Positions 42,341 to 51,393 of a DNA stretch of 64,000 bases are shown piece by piece. The stretch lies in contig RPFO01001667.1 of assembly GCA_009746045.1 (NCBI GenBank), positions 2,501 to 66,500 of the forward strand. Direction: 5' to 3'. This DNA comes from Mesostigma viride. Taxonomy: Eukaryota > Streptophyta > Mesostigmatophyceae > Mesostigmatales > Mesostigmataceae. Under the pieces are notes generated by a model. That model had not been told where the DNA came from and ran no database searches. It saw nothing but the letters and a program-made list of their open reading frames with translations. Each line of letters opens with the position of its first letter. Position 1 is the first letter of the stretch. The position numbers and the translations under genes are program-made.

Positions 42341-42745
42341 ACTTGCATGGGTGACGGGCGCCAACAGCAACTCGCGTGGGTGACGGGCGCCAGCAGCAAC
42401 TCGTATGGGTGACGGGCGCCAGCAGCAACTCGCATGGGTGACAGACGCCAGCAGTAACTCGCATGGGTGACGGGCGCCAGCAGTAACTCGCATGGGTGAC
42501 AGACGCCAGCAGTAACTCGCATGGGTGACGGGCGCCAGCAGCAACTCGCATGGGTGACGGACGCCAGTGGCAACTCTCGTGGGTGACGGGCGCCAGCAGC
42601 TACTAGCATGGGTGACAGACGCCAGCAGTAACTCGCATGGGTGACGGGCGCCAGCAGCAACTCGCGTGGGTGACGGGCGCCAGCGGCAACTCGCATAGGT
42701 GACGGGCGCCAGCAGCGACTCGCGTGGGTGACAGACGCCAGTAGT
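42341..42745. repeat. 29-base minisatellite GTGACGGGCGCCAGCAGCAA...
   Basis: About 14 copies of a 29-base unit (GTGACGGGCGCCAGCAGCAA then CTCGCATGG), with starts checked at 42381, 42410 and 42439. Alternating GACGGG and GACAGA variants give a higher-order pattern. Long open frames on the minus strand over it are repeat artefacts. Related GGCGCCTGTCAC motifs continue to about 42,975. Confidence 0.85.
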
Positions 42746-43056
42746 CAGCTCTGCATGGGACTGCGCGGGACGACAGGCGCGGGCTGAGGGGTGCCGCGAC
42801 TGACAGGCGCGGGCTAGTAGCTGCAAGATCCGACAGGTGACCGCCGCCAGCAGTAAGTGCCGTCGGTGACAGGCGCCAGCAGTCACCGGGGCACGGGACT
42901 GCGCGGGCCGACAGGCGCCGGTTCCGACAGCCGCGGGCCGGCAGCCGACGGTTACGGCACGTGACAGGCGCCCGCGGGCCGAATCCGGGTCGAGTAAGTG
43001 CCGAGTCGGCGCGCGGACGCCGGAAAGCGGACGCACACCGCCGGCCGGGGCGGGCG

Positions 43057-43872
43057 AACGGTTCGGGCTATCCCCCACGACACTCGACGAATCCCACGGA
43101 AAATGAAAAGTTTGAAAAGTTCGGGCTATCCTGTTCGCCCGAACTTTTCGCGATAGCCCGAACTTTTCAAAACCTCCCACGGGAAAACCAAAACTTTTGA
43201 AAAGTTTTGGCTCTGAGTCCCACGGCAAATGAAAAGTTTGAAAAGTTCGGGCGAAGGTTCCGGCGAACGAAATATAGCACGAACCGCCAACTTAGTCCCC
43301 ACCGGACGGGGTGCACCGCACTTTCGTATATACTCTACCTTCCTTTCCTAACACATAAAATATTGCACATGCTTCCTAACACATATTATTCTAACACACT
43401 TCCTAACACATATTATTTACAACTACACACTACCCTGTATACAGCCATACCCATAATAATATGTGTTAGCAACCATACCTATATTTTATGTGTTAGCAAC
43501 CATACCCATAATAATATGTGTTAGCAACCATACCTATATTTTATGTGTTAGCAACCATACCCATAATAATATGTGTTAGCAAACCAACACTAAGGATATA
43601 CACACCCCTACCCGTGCACACCCCCGCCAGTGGGAACTAAGTTGGCGGTTCGGGCGATTTTGCGTTCGCCCGAACCATAGCCCGAACTTTTCAAACTTTT
43701 CATTTGCCGTGGGAATCAGAGCCAAAACTTTTCAAAACTTTTCGTTTTCGCGTGGGAGGCTCTGAAAAGTTCGGGCTATCCTGAAAAGTTCGGGCTATCC
43801 TGTTCGCCCGAACTTTTCAAACTTTTCGTTTGCCGTGGGAGACGGCCAGTGCCGTGGGGGACAGCCCGAACC
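43057..43872. repeat. foldback element 2 with ~235-bp inverted repeats and TGTGTTAGCAACC iterons
   Basis: The left end (43,057-43,300) and the right end (43,640-43,872) are inverted copies. Both hold AAAAGTTCGGGCTAT, CGTTCGCCCGAA and TTTTGGCTCTGA and finish at CGAACCGCCAACTTAG. The AT-rich centre has at least five iterons of TGTGTTAGCAACCATACC(C/T)ATA and several TAACACATA copies in the other direction. The architecture equals foldback element 1, but the sequence has diverged. No protein is encoded. Confidence 0.8.
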
Positions 43873-44068
43873 GCTCCGGCGCGGGGCCGGGGACGGGACG
43901 GGGAGGGGGACACAAGCCGCGGGGCCGCGATCCAACACACACGCGCGCACGCAGAGACGGACCAACCCAACAAACTTTATTAACAATATACGGATCCGTA
44001 TATACGACTCAACACACCGCACCGCCACCCGCGGGCGGAGGGGGGGCGAAGAAGGGCGCGTCCAAAAC

Positions 44069-45094
44069 TCAGGCAAAGGGCTCCGGGCACATGATCCCGT
44101 AGACCTTCTTCATCCGGTCCCTGTACAACTTCACGAACGCGTCGCCCATCGTCAGGCGATTGCGCCACCAATCCTCCGTCACCACGTTCGCGACGATGTC
44201 GTCGTCCTCCTTCAGCGGCAGAACGTTGATCAGCCAGAACAGGAAGTCCCACGCGGGGTCCGTCAGGATGTTGCGGGACACACGGCACGTGACGAGGGAC
44301 TCGTTGGACTCGTAGGGCTGCACGCTGAACCACAAGACGAATGCGGGCTTCTCGTGTCCGGAAATCCAGAATCGCAGGCTCGCGGTATACGGGAGGAAGA
44401 ACTCGTTCTCGACCGTCACCGACATCGACCCTTTCGGAGGCGCCTTCGCGTCCCGGCCCTCCTTCGGCATGAGGCCCAGCAGCACGCGGCCCACGGACTC
44501 GGCCGCCACCGGGTAGCTGTACACGCTCTTTCCCGTGAAGAGACCGCCCGTCTCCGTCGTGACGTCGGCGCCCTTCACGTCCACGATCTTCACCTTGTGG
44601 ACGTGCTGGAGGTGCACGTGGTCCAACAGGTTCTCCATGACGATCATCGGGTGCCCGCGGATGCGCGTCGGGTACGAAAACGTCCGGTACCCGTCCTCGG
44701 TGAACTCCGGCATCGTCGGCGGAGACGACTCTCCGTCGCCCATGCCGGCGTTCACCCAGACCAGGTCCGCATCCTCCTTCGTGTCGAGGTAGTTGTCCCC
44801 GTTGTTCTCCTTGCCCCAGTACATCCCGTGGTACGCGCAACGGATGCACCCGTCATCCACCTTGCAATTGTGGGACAGACGCGCCCCGCGGTGGGGACAC
44901 ACGTTCCGCACGGCGAGCGTCTCGTCCCGCTGGCGGTGGTTGTACAGCAGGATCTCCTCGTTGTACAGCTTCGTGACCTTGGGCTCGCGAGACTTGCGCC
45001 CGACGCACACCCACTTGTCGGGGACCTCGTGGGCCGCGACCAACGGTCGAGCCGGCCTCGGCGCCCCCACGCGAAAGTGCACTGCGGTCGCCAT
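44069..45094 (-). CDS. Rieske [2Fe-2S] oxygenase (pheophorbide a oxygenase-like)
   Basis: 341 residues from ATG 45094 on the minus strand. The Rieske cluster ligands are CPHRGARLSHNC (residues about 65-76, C and H) and CAYHGMYW (about 85-92). The mononuclear iron site follows as NLLDHVHLQHVH (about 152-165), the classic N-x2-D-x2-H-x4-H triad. A tail with aromatic residues (FLFWLINVL) may be membrane-associating. Plant and algal relatives include pheophorbide a oxygenase and other chloroplast Rieske enzymes; substrate assignment here is inference. The frame is open without a stop into the upstream ADP-ribosyltransferase-like region, so a fusion protein is possible. The repeated CCAATCAGAG element at 45,143-45,187 argues instead for a separate promoter and start. 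Confidence 0.7.
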   Translation of the reverse strand: MATAVHFRVGAPRPARPLVAAHEVPDKWVCVGRKSREPKVTKLYNEEILLYNHRQRDETLAVRNVCPHRGARLSHNCKVDDGCIRCAYHGMYWGKENNGDNYLDTKEDADLVWVNAGMGDGESSPPTMPEFTEDGYRTFSYPTRIRGHPMIVMENLLDHVHLQHVHKVKIVDVKGADVTTETGGLFTGKSVYSYPVAAESVGRVLLGLMPKEGRDAKAPPKGSMSVTVENEFFLPYTASLRFWISGHEKPAFVLWFSVQPYESNESLVTCRVSRNILTDPAWDFLFWLINVLPLKEDDDIVANVVTEDWWRNRLTMGDAFVKLYRDRMKKVYGIMCPEPFA

Positions 45095-46642
45095 CGGTTG
45101 CTGTTTGCGGAGAAATTGTCGAGGGCCTTTTAAGCGATCGGCGAACCGACACGATCTCGGCGGACCAATCAGAGAAAAGTATGTCGGACGCGCCAGCGCC
45201 GCCCGCCACGAGTGTTCAACCGCTAGTCGTGGTCGCAATGTCGTGTCGGTCAGCGTCTTCCCGTCCGCGACGTACACGTAGGAAGTCTTTTTCCCCGCAC
45301 CCTCGCCGTCTGGCACGTTTTTGCACACCGATTCCTTCGTGAGGGTCTGCGGGTTGTACGCGGTCGGCGCCCATTTCTGCATCGCCGAGTACTTGATCAA
45401 GTACGCGGTGCCCGGCGGGAGCAGGATCTCGAATTCGCTCGTGCCGTACAGACTCACTGGCCAGAAAAGCAGCGCCGGACAGCCCCTCACCAATCGGATC
45501 ACCGAAACGCAGCACTTGTTCGACGTGAACAAGGGGGATTTGCGTATGTGATCCACAGACAGAGACGTCGAGACGCAGTACGGGTTGACGTACACCCTAT
45601 TCTTCGCGCCCTTCAGATAGTAATCGTCTCTAGTGCCGCGGAAGACCGTGAAAGGCCTCGTGACGCGCGGGGCGTTTTGCACCAGTTTGAACAGCTTCTT
45701 GCGGTAAAAGGGGACGATCTTTTCCACAATGAATTCCGTGGAAAGGAACGTGAGCAGCCACGTGCACAACCTGAGTTTCAAGTGCTCCTCATCGTTCACT
45801 GTGCTCTCCGCGATCACGGCTATGATGGCTGATAATCCAAAGTCCTCCTTCTCACTCTCGGAAAGGGTGTCGGGGAGTTTTTTAAAATAAGACATTACCG
45901 CCCACGCATGGTCGTGTCCGGTGTCGGGGTCTCCCGTTTGGTACGACTCGAACATGTCTACCAGCTTCATAAAGTCTCGCATTTCAGGCATTCGCCTCCA
46001 CAAACTCGCGTACGAGGTGGGCAAACCTTTATACCTCCTGATGAACATGCAAAGAGGCACCCACAGAGGGGTCCCGTTCATATCCACGTCCGCGGTGTAC
46101 GGATTAAACCCACTCATCTGTATGGTGTGGTGCCGCGTGACCTTTGCGTCGTTGCCGTTGACGTACCCATCTCCCACGTGCGAGTAGGACCGCAAGAGCA
46201 ACAGGTCCTCCTTCGACAGACTGCCGAGGTACTGGTACGACTTGAAGTACCATTCCTCGTCGATGATCTCGCGCGGGTCGTGGGCGTTTTTCCGCACGAA
46301 ACGGAGTTCGTCCCGATTGTCGTAAAGGGTGTTCCATTCCACCTTCAGCTGGATGGTCTTGAGAGAGCCGTCGGAGTTCGTCCCCGACCACCGCATATTG
46401 TCTCGCGCCAACGAGTCGTAATCGCACCCCTCGAGCGACATGTACGGAATCGTGATGGTCCCCGTGAAATGGCCAAATGGGGAGAGGAGAGGGGTGTCAT
46501 CGTCCTCTTTCGCTGCCTCTTCGCAGAATCGCTTGTGTCTCTTGTCCGCGTATTTCCTGTCCAACCTGGCGCGGATCGTCCGCCCGAGGAGTTGCATGCG
46601 TTCTTCCTGCGTGAGGGTCTTCTTCGTCGTCTTCGACGCCAT
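45095..46642 (-). CDS. ADP-ribosyltransferase-like protein (open in frame into Rieske gene)
   Basis: From ATG 46642 the minus strand encodes about 515 residues before the Rieske start. The C-terminal domain has the three signatures of R-S-E ADP-ribosyltransferases: TVFRGT (about residue 333), the VSTSLS strand (about 356) and SEFEILLPPGT (about 402, the ExE site). The N-terminal 320 residues are helical and of unknown family (YMSLEGCDYDSLARDNMRWS, WYFKSYQYLGSLSKEDLLLL). No stop separates it from the Rieske protein: the frame crosses an intergenic-type repeat element and continues. Either the stop was lost or the two are fused. Such enzymes modify host proteins or nucleic acids; the target cannot be told. 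This identification is from motif reading only. Confidence 0.5.
45143..45187. promoter_or_regulatory. CCAAT-containing intergenic repeat, copy 1
   Basis: GAACCGACACGATCTCGGCG then GACCAATCAGAGAAAAGTAT. Nearly identical to 46,741-46,785. It lies just upstream of the Rieske start but is translated in the fused frame. Confidence 0.65.
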
Positions 46643-46740
46643 CGCGTTTACATATAGATGACGGGTTAATAATACACAAGATAAGAGTGAAAAGATTGGA
46701 TTACAATCACGGGTTCCACCCGTTCGGTACCCGTCCCGGT

Positions 46741-46785
46741 GAACCGACACGATCTCGGCGGACCAATCAGAGAGGAGTATGTCGG
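46741..46785. promoter_or_regulatory. CCAAT-containing intergenic repeat, copy 2
   Basis: GAACCGACACGATCTCGGCG then GACCAATCAGAGAGGAGTAT, followed by a second CGACCAATCAGAAC. It sits between the divergent ADP-ribosyltransferase-like and BRO-like genes. Confidence 0.65.
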
Positions 46786-46875
46786 CGACCAATCAGAACG
46801 TCGGATGTCGGCCGGTAACAGTTTAAGAACGATCATCGGTCGCGAGAGGAGCGTTTTTCTCTCGCTGGGTGTATC

Positions 46876-47763
46876 ATGGCTGCCATCGTGAGGTACCTGA
46901 CGCCCGCGGACGGGGCGGAGGACGACCCTCGTTTTGAAGGAAAGATCCGCGTGACGGAAGATGGCAGAATCTCCGTGTTGGACGCGATGGATGCCGTCGG
47001 TCTAGTCAACCCAGCAATGTATTGGAAACGCCTAGTAGGAGCCAATCCCGAAGTAGTAACAACCTGTTATCTCTGGAAATTCCCCGGTGCCAGGCAGCGA
47101 GACACCCCGGTGACCGACCGTCAGGGGTTGACACGCATCTTGATGTTGCTCCCCGGCAAGATCGCGGCCAAGTTCCGCGAGCAGGTGTCCGTCCTCCTCG
47201 AGCGATACCTGAGGGCCGACCGGACGTTGGCGGAGGACATTTTGCAGCGGGCGGACGCCGCCGACGGGAACGAGACCGCGCTCGAGAGGCTGCAGCAGCA
47301 CCAGCGCATCAAGAGCTGTCTGTCTACGCGCGACCTGAACGAAGCGATCAAGGGGTACACCGATACCCACAAGGGGAGTGGGCTGCTGTACCCGGTGGTC
47401 CACGACACGAACAATCTGGCGGTCACGGGCAAGACCTCCGTCGAGCTCCGCGCGATGTACAACGCGCGAGTCTCGGCCCGCGACCTGCTGACGAACGTGC
47501 AGAGCGCCGGGATGAACTTCATCCAGGTGCTGGAGGCGGAGGAGATCAGGAAGACGGGCCAGAATCCGGTCAGTGTCGCGAAGCGCAAGCGGGACTTGCT
47601 GGAACCCGTGTTCAAGGCGACCGGACTTCACGACGCGCGCGCCGACGAGCAGTGCATCCAGGAGAACGTCAAGGTCATGCGGCTGAATCAGCGACTCACC
47701 CGCGAGTCGCGCACGGCCATTGCGGCCGAACCGTCGGCGGGTCGTCTGGCCGACGCGCCGTGA
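46876..47763 (+). CDS. BRO-N/KilA-N-like viral protein
   Basis: 295 residues from ATG 46876. The N-terminal 115 residues (GRISVLDAMDAVGLVNPAMY, then TPVTDRQGLTRILMLLPGK and FREQVSVLLERYLRAD) match the pattern of BRO-N-type DNA-binding domains of large DNA viruses. There, a short helix-strand region is followed by the sequence 'DRQGL..LLMLLPG..A..FR'. The rest is helical (RLQQHQRIKSCLSTRDLNEA, AEEIRKTGQNPVSVAKRKRD) and could be the variable C-terminal effector part. CCAAT-type repeat elements lie on both sides. Expected role: DNA binding or regulation; the family is diverse. Confidence 0.5.
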   Translation: MAAIVRYLTPADGAEDDPRFEGKIRVTEDGRISVLDAMDAVGLVNPAMYWKRLVGANPEVVTTCYLWKFPGARQRDTPVTDRQGLTRILMLLPGKIAAKFREQVSVLLERYLRADRTLAEDILQRADAADGNETALERLQQHQRIKSCLSTRDLNEAIKGYTDTHKGSGLLYPVVHDTNNLAVTGKTSVELRAMYNARVSARDLLTNVQSAGMNFIQVLEAEEIRKTGQNPVSVAKRKRDLLEPVFKATGLHDARADEQCIQENVKVMRLNQRLTRESRTAIAAEPSAGRLADAP

Positions 47764-47770
47764 CGTGTCG

Positions 47771-47822
47771 TTGGCCAATCAGAGAGGAGTATGTAGGTAG
47801 CCAATCAGAGCGCTAGATGTCG
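47771..47822. promoter_or_regulatory. CCAAT-containing intergenic repeat, copy 3
   Basis: TTGGCCAATCAGAGAGGAGT then AGCCAATCAGAGCGC and ATGTCGG, between the BRO-like gene and the zinc-finger gene. The spacing of the two CCAATCAGA boxes resembles copy 2. Confidence 0.65.
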
Positions 47823-47911
47823 GTTGGGGTGGGAATAAATGGCCGGTGCGGCGGAGAGAGGGGAGGTCTCGTCTCAAATACTATCAGTCTCTCAGCCAGC
47901 TAGTCGGCTCC

Positions 47912-48934
47912 ATGAAACACATTTTAAAGAAGATCCCTTCGTTGAAAAAATACATCCATTTGGTCCAAAAAAAGCCTTTGAAAATGAGTTGTGTCGAATC
48001 GAAAAAACAGCCATCGCCGGATCGGGCGTCGGACGGCATCGAGTTGCCGGTGTGTAAGAAGGTCGTTGATATCGGCGAGTCCCTGTTCGACGCTGGCTCC
48101 TTCCTCGAGGACGATATACGAGTGTCTCGCGGCGAGGTCCCCGCCAACGAGCGCAAGGTCGTCATCGCCCGCAATCGTCTGGACGGTTGGATCGCCGGCA
48201 TCCTCCGGCCGCGGTCGCAGGCGGTCACTGACGTCGCCAGGCAAGTCTCGAGTTCCGGCGCCCGCCATCGCCTCGCCGTCTCCAACGTGTGGAGGCATCT
48301 GCACGCCCACTTCGACCGCGTGCTCGAGGAGTGCAAGGAGATGCACGACGGCTATGGCCGCGGCGCCCTGTTGATTCGCGTCCATCACCTGACGCAGGCG
48401 GCTAGGTCGGTGATCGTCGACTGGGTGACGGCGGGCGAGCTGAGGGAGGCGTGTCTTCAGACCTACTGGCGCGCGATGATGTACAACGACCAGACCGAGT
48501 TCGTCGTGGCGTTCTGTTTCGCGGACCCGGCGGACTCCCGCCGGAAGATGTGGGTGTCCGAGCTCATGACGAAACCAAAGTCGGACAAGTGGATGGAGAA
48601 GAATCCGGAGCCCGCGGTCCCCCCCTTTCGCACTTGGACGCGCGTGAACGCGAGCGGCGAGCTTTCGGCGCCCGTCTGCCTGGGACACTATTGCGGAAAG
48701 AAGTTGACCAGGGGCGAGGAGCGGCGACTGTGCGTCTGCAAGGACGCGGTCTTCTGTTCGGCGGTCTGCTCCGTGACCTCGCACGATTGCGATGTTTTGC
48801 GGAGGTCGCGGGCCAACCTGGACAAGTGCATCAAGAGCGCCCACGCCCTTTACCACAGTGGCGGCGGTGTGCCGCCTCTCCGGTGCCCCCACGAGTGGAA
48901 GGTCTCTATGGGAGACGAGCTTGTGATGTTGTAA
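47912..48934 (+). CDS. protein with C-terminal MYND-like zinc finger
   Basis: 340 residues from the ATG at 47912 (MKHILKKIPSLKKYI). A second possible start is at 47984 (MSCVESKKQ). Residues about 255-300 hold CLGHYCGKKL, then LCVCKDAVFCSAVCSVTSHD and C, a MYND-like arrangement (FCxxxC...HDC). The middle domain (NVWRHLHAHFDRVLEECKEM, FVVAFCFADPADSRRKMW) is unknown. The upstream ATG at 47,839 is in another frame. An AATAAAG signal follows the stop at about 48,953. Possible regulator acting by protein binding. Confidence 0.55.
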   Translation: MKHILKKIPSLKKYIHLVQKKPLKMSCVESKKQPSPDRASDGIELPVCKKVVDIGESLFDAGSFLEDDIRVSRGEVPANERKVVIARNRLDGWIAGILRPRSQAVTDVARQVSSSGARHRLAVSNVWRHLHAHFDRVLEECKEMHDGYGRGALLIRVHHLTQAARSVIVDWVTAGELREACLQTYWRAMMYNDQTEFVVAFCFADPADSRRKMWVSELMTKPKSDKWMEKNPEPAVPPFRTWTRVNASGELSAPVCLGHYCGKKLTRGEERRLCVCKDAVFCSAVCSVTSHDCDVLRRSRANLDKCIKSAHALYHSGGGVPPLRCPHEWKVSMGDELVML

Positions 48935-48990
48935 ACGTAACTTTATTATTATGAATAAAGGACTTGTTTGAAAATATAACTTAAAATCGC

Positions 48991-49776
48991 ATGGTAACAA
49001 TAAAGTGCTCAATTATGGAGGAAACAGAAGTGACGGGCCTAGATCTCCCCACGCTCAAGGGGAGGAGTCTGCGTGTGACGCGTTCGTTCGCCGATAGAGG
49101 CGGGTATAAAGCCTTGCGGGTTGACGTGCTCGTCCCTCCGACGTACGACTCGCGGTTGGTGAGGGCTCACCCGACTCGCAATTTGGTAGAGGTTATGTTA
49201 GAAGCGTATCCCGAACGCAACAGGATCCACATCAGTTGGTTCAGCGTGCTTGCGAAGGAATTTCCGGGGGACGCTTCGAAGGAGGAGATTGCGACGTTCC
49301 GAGGCGTCGGTCGCAAGTTGTTGTGTTATGGCATGTCTTTGCTGGCGCCGATGATGAAGGACCGCCGAACGGCCATAGTGGAACTAGAAGCGGCCGGTGC
49401 GCAATGCCCGGACGAGAGTGTATACAACGGGTGGTCGAAAGCCAAGATTTACTATCTGCTGCGGAAGTACGAGAACACGTACGCGAGCTTGAAAGACGCG
49501 TTCGCGAAGAACGATATGGCGAAACTGAGGAGAGTGGCGTGTCTGGTACGGGACAACGAGGATCTCGTGCGGTATTACAATCAATACGGTCTCAAGGCGA
49601 CGGGGCACGATAACGGGGACTTTGTGGACATGGAGGGACGGCTGACGGACGTGCTGGCGTCGTGCGAGTCCGTCCGAGTCGGGCGCGTGACCAAGGCGCA
49701 ACGGGAGGTGATCGACCTGACAGTCGCGAAGACGTTCGAAGAGCCACCGGCCAAGAAGAAGAAGAAGCAGAAGTAG
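48991..49776 (+). CDS. unknown viral protein, possible GNAT-like fold
   Basis: 261 residues from ATG 48991, with a second ATG at 49015. The stretch RIHISWFSVLAKEFPG followed by FRGVGRKLLCYGMSLLAP resembles strand 4 and motif A (R/Q-x-x-G-x-G/A) of GNAT acetyltransferases, but no other conserved element is clear. The C-terminus is strongly basic (PPAKKKKKQK), like a nuclear localisation signal. The gene begins 56 bases after the previous stop and is on the same strand as the next four genes. Alternative: an unrelated NCLDV-specific protein. Confidence 0.45.
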   Translation: MVTIKCSIMEETEVTGLDLPTLKGRSLRVTRSFADRGGYKALRVDVLVPPTYDSRLVRAHPTRNLVEVMLEAYPERNRIHISWFSVLAKEFPGDASKEEIATFRGVGRKLLCYGMSLLAPMMKDRRTAIVELEAAGAQCPDESVYNGWSKAKIYYLLRKYENTYASLKDAFAKNDMAKLRRVACLVRDNEDLVRYYNQYGLKATGHDNGDFVDMEGRLTDVLASCESVRVGRVTKAQREVIDLTVAKTFEEPPAKKKKKQK

Positions 49777-49825
49777 CGCGTCTATTGGCGGTCGAATAAA
49801 CTCGCGTCGTTACTCCGACGTAAGT

Positions 49826-50554
49826 ATGGATATCGACCAGTTCCTGGACAGCCTCCCCGTGTACGAGCTCGGCCCGGGCACCTACACGGACGCGTTGCAG
49901 GTCCTGACGACTCCGCCGCGCACGGAGGTGGGCGAGGGGTGGACCCAGGCAGTCGTCTACGAGCCCGAGCACTCGTATGTCGTCAACAACCTCGCCGCGT
50001 TCGAGGTCGACGACAAAACGGGCGAGTACGTCTTCTCCGCGACGCGTCTGCCGACGTGCGACGTTTTGCGGGGAGTCGACTGCGACGTGAAGGTCCGCGT
50101 CGTCATCGGGGACCAAGAGTTCGATCCTCAGGACGTTACCACAGTGACGTGTGCCAGTACCTACACATACAAAAACATACGATTCTATCTCAACCCCAAA
50201 AATCCTCCAAAATCGTTCACCGTTCGATACCGATGCTACATCCTGAACGAGGCCAATCTCAAACTCGTCCGGGACGCGTCGGAGGTCCGCACGAAGACGC
50301 ACGTCTACCGAGACGGCCAGCGCTCGCGATCGGCGACCGGTCGTGATGACCGGTGCGGGCGATGTTCGTTCGTCGTCCTGCGAGTTTTGTGTCCGCTACG
50401 GGGTGCGGCCTTGAATGGCGGTGGCCATTTGTTTCCTTCTCAACAAGACATTCTTCACCGCAGGGGTGTGGAAAGATTGGCTGGCCGGGGTCCCGCTCGG
50501 GCGGGTGCGGGTCTTCGTTCACGCGTCCCGGTTCCAGGGAGAGGACGCGGATAG
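49826..50554 (+). CDS. unknown viral protein, C-terminus uncertain
   Basis: The ATG at 49826 (MDIDQFLDSLPVYELGPGTY) opens a beta-rich protein (VKVRVVIGDQEFDPQDVTTV, SFTVRYRCYILNEANLKLVR). Protein-like character ends near residue 160 (about 50,310). Beyond it the frame is Arg/Gly-rich and overlaps the next gene by 140 bases, which suggests a lost stop or a small frameshift near 50,310. No family recognised. A beta-sandwich structural protein is possible but not shown. Confidence 0.5.
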   Translation: MDIDQFLDSLPVYELGPGTYTDALQVLTTPPRTEVGEGWTQAVVYEPEHSYVVNNLAAFEVDDKTGEYVFSATRLPTCDVLRGVDCDVKVRVVIGDQEFDPQDVTTVTCASTYTYKNIRFYLNPKNPPKSFTVRYRCYILNEANLKLVRDASEVRTKTHVYRDGQRSRSATGRDDRCGRCSFVVLRVLCPLRGAALNGGGHLFPSQQDILHRRGVERLAGRGPARAGAGLRSRVPVPGRGRG

Positions 50555-51311
50555 GTTGCGCGAGTGGGTCCGGGAGTGCAAGGCCGTCGAGGTGCCGGTC
50601 ATCACAACGCGATGGGGCCATCCGTCGATCTTGCGCGCGGAGTGCGTGTTGTTTGACGCCGCGGCCGCGCATCCCGACGTGACGCACGTCGGACTCGTCA
50701 GCGAAAACACGGCGCCGTGTCTGTCCCCGTCCGACTTTTTGACCGCGTGCGAGCGTCTCCGCGGCAAATCCGTGTTCGAGTCGTGCTACCCTATCCCGAC
50801 GGGCACGCGCACCAAGAACCTGTTGTTAAGACTTGGATGTTCGACTTTGTCGTATTCCGGACAGTTCTGTCTGCTGGCGGCCGAACAATACCGCGCGATA
50901 CGACCCTCCGTGGAGACGATATTGAACGCGTACGGGGCGAAGTTCACGGACGATCCGATTTGCTTGTGCGAGTTCCTCTTCATCACGCTCGTGGACAACC
51001 TGTTCGGCGACCAAGGCTGGGAGCACGCCCCCTTCGTGTACATGGAACAGGACGAAGTTCCCATCCACGCATTGTGGCTCGAGGACGAGTGGGTCGAGCG
51101 CAACCTGCCCGGTATGTGCAAAGGTGCTGCCGAGGACGCGGAGATGGGCAAGACCCCCGGTCTGTTCGCGATTCGGAAGGTGCGCGACACCCCTGCCCTC
51201 CGCTCGGCGCTCGAGTGGGCCGGCGTCTTGCCGCCCGGAACGACTCCCGCGCCTTGCTCGGCTCGGCCCTCGCGCGCCGCTTCCAAGGGCGTACACTATC
51301 GGGATTCGTAG
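50415..51311 (+). CDS. core-2/I-branching (GT14)-like glycosyltransferase, paralog 1
   Basis: 298 residues from ATG 50415. MAVAICFLLNKTFFTAGVWK opens a Rossmann-like strand, followed by VRVFVHASRF. Then come RWGHPSILRAECVLFDAA and HVGLVSENTAPCLSPSDFL, the pattern of branching beta-1,6-N-acetylglucosaminyltransferases (GT14: a Ser/Glu-containing 'L-V-S-E-x-x-x-P' motif after a helix). FCLLAAEQYRAIRP and a later 'CLCEFLFITLVD' fit the acceptor region. It is followed at 51394 by a tandem paralog at roughly half identity. There is no signal peptide, so it would act in the cytosol, as with glycosylation enzymes of some algal viruses. Family call from pattern only. Confidence 0.5.
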   Translation: MAVAICFLLNKTFFTAGVWKDWLAGVPLGRVRVFVHASRFQGEDADRLREWVRECKAVEVPVITTRWGHPSILRAECVLFDAAAAHPDVTHVGLVSENTAPCLSPSDFLTACERLRGKSVFESCYPIPTGTRTKNLLLRLGCSTLSYSGQFCLLAAEQYRAIRPSVETILNAYGAKFTDDPICLCEFLFITLVDNLFGDQGWEHAPFVYMEQDEVPIHALWLEDEWVERNLPGMCKGAAEDAEMGKTPGLFAIRKVRDTPALRSALEWAGVLPPGTTPAPCSARPSRAASKGVHYRDS

Positions 51312-51393
51312 TGATTGGACGACGGACGACACGTTCGCCTGGTCGTCGAGCCTCAAATGTCTGTCGTAAAAGGAGAAGGCGTCGCGACGGAGA

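Noticed and set aside
42183-43228. Frames of up to 304 codons with the repeat HPCELLLAPVTHAS
   Set aside because: Artefact of the 29-base minisatellite, which keeps all three frames open.
43835-45133. 432-codon frame on the plus strand
   Set aside because: Antisense shadow of the Rieske gene, rich in His, Arg and Val as expected for a reverse frame of GC-rich coding DNA.
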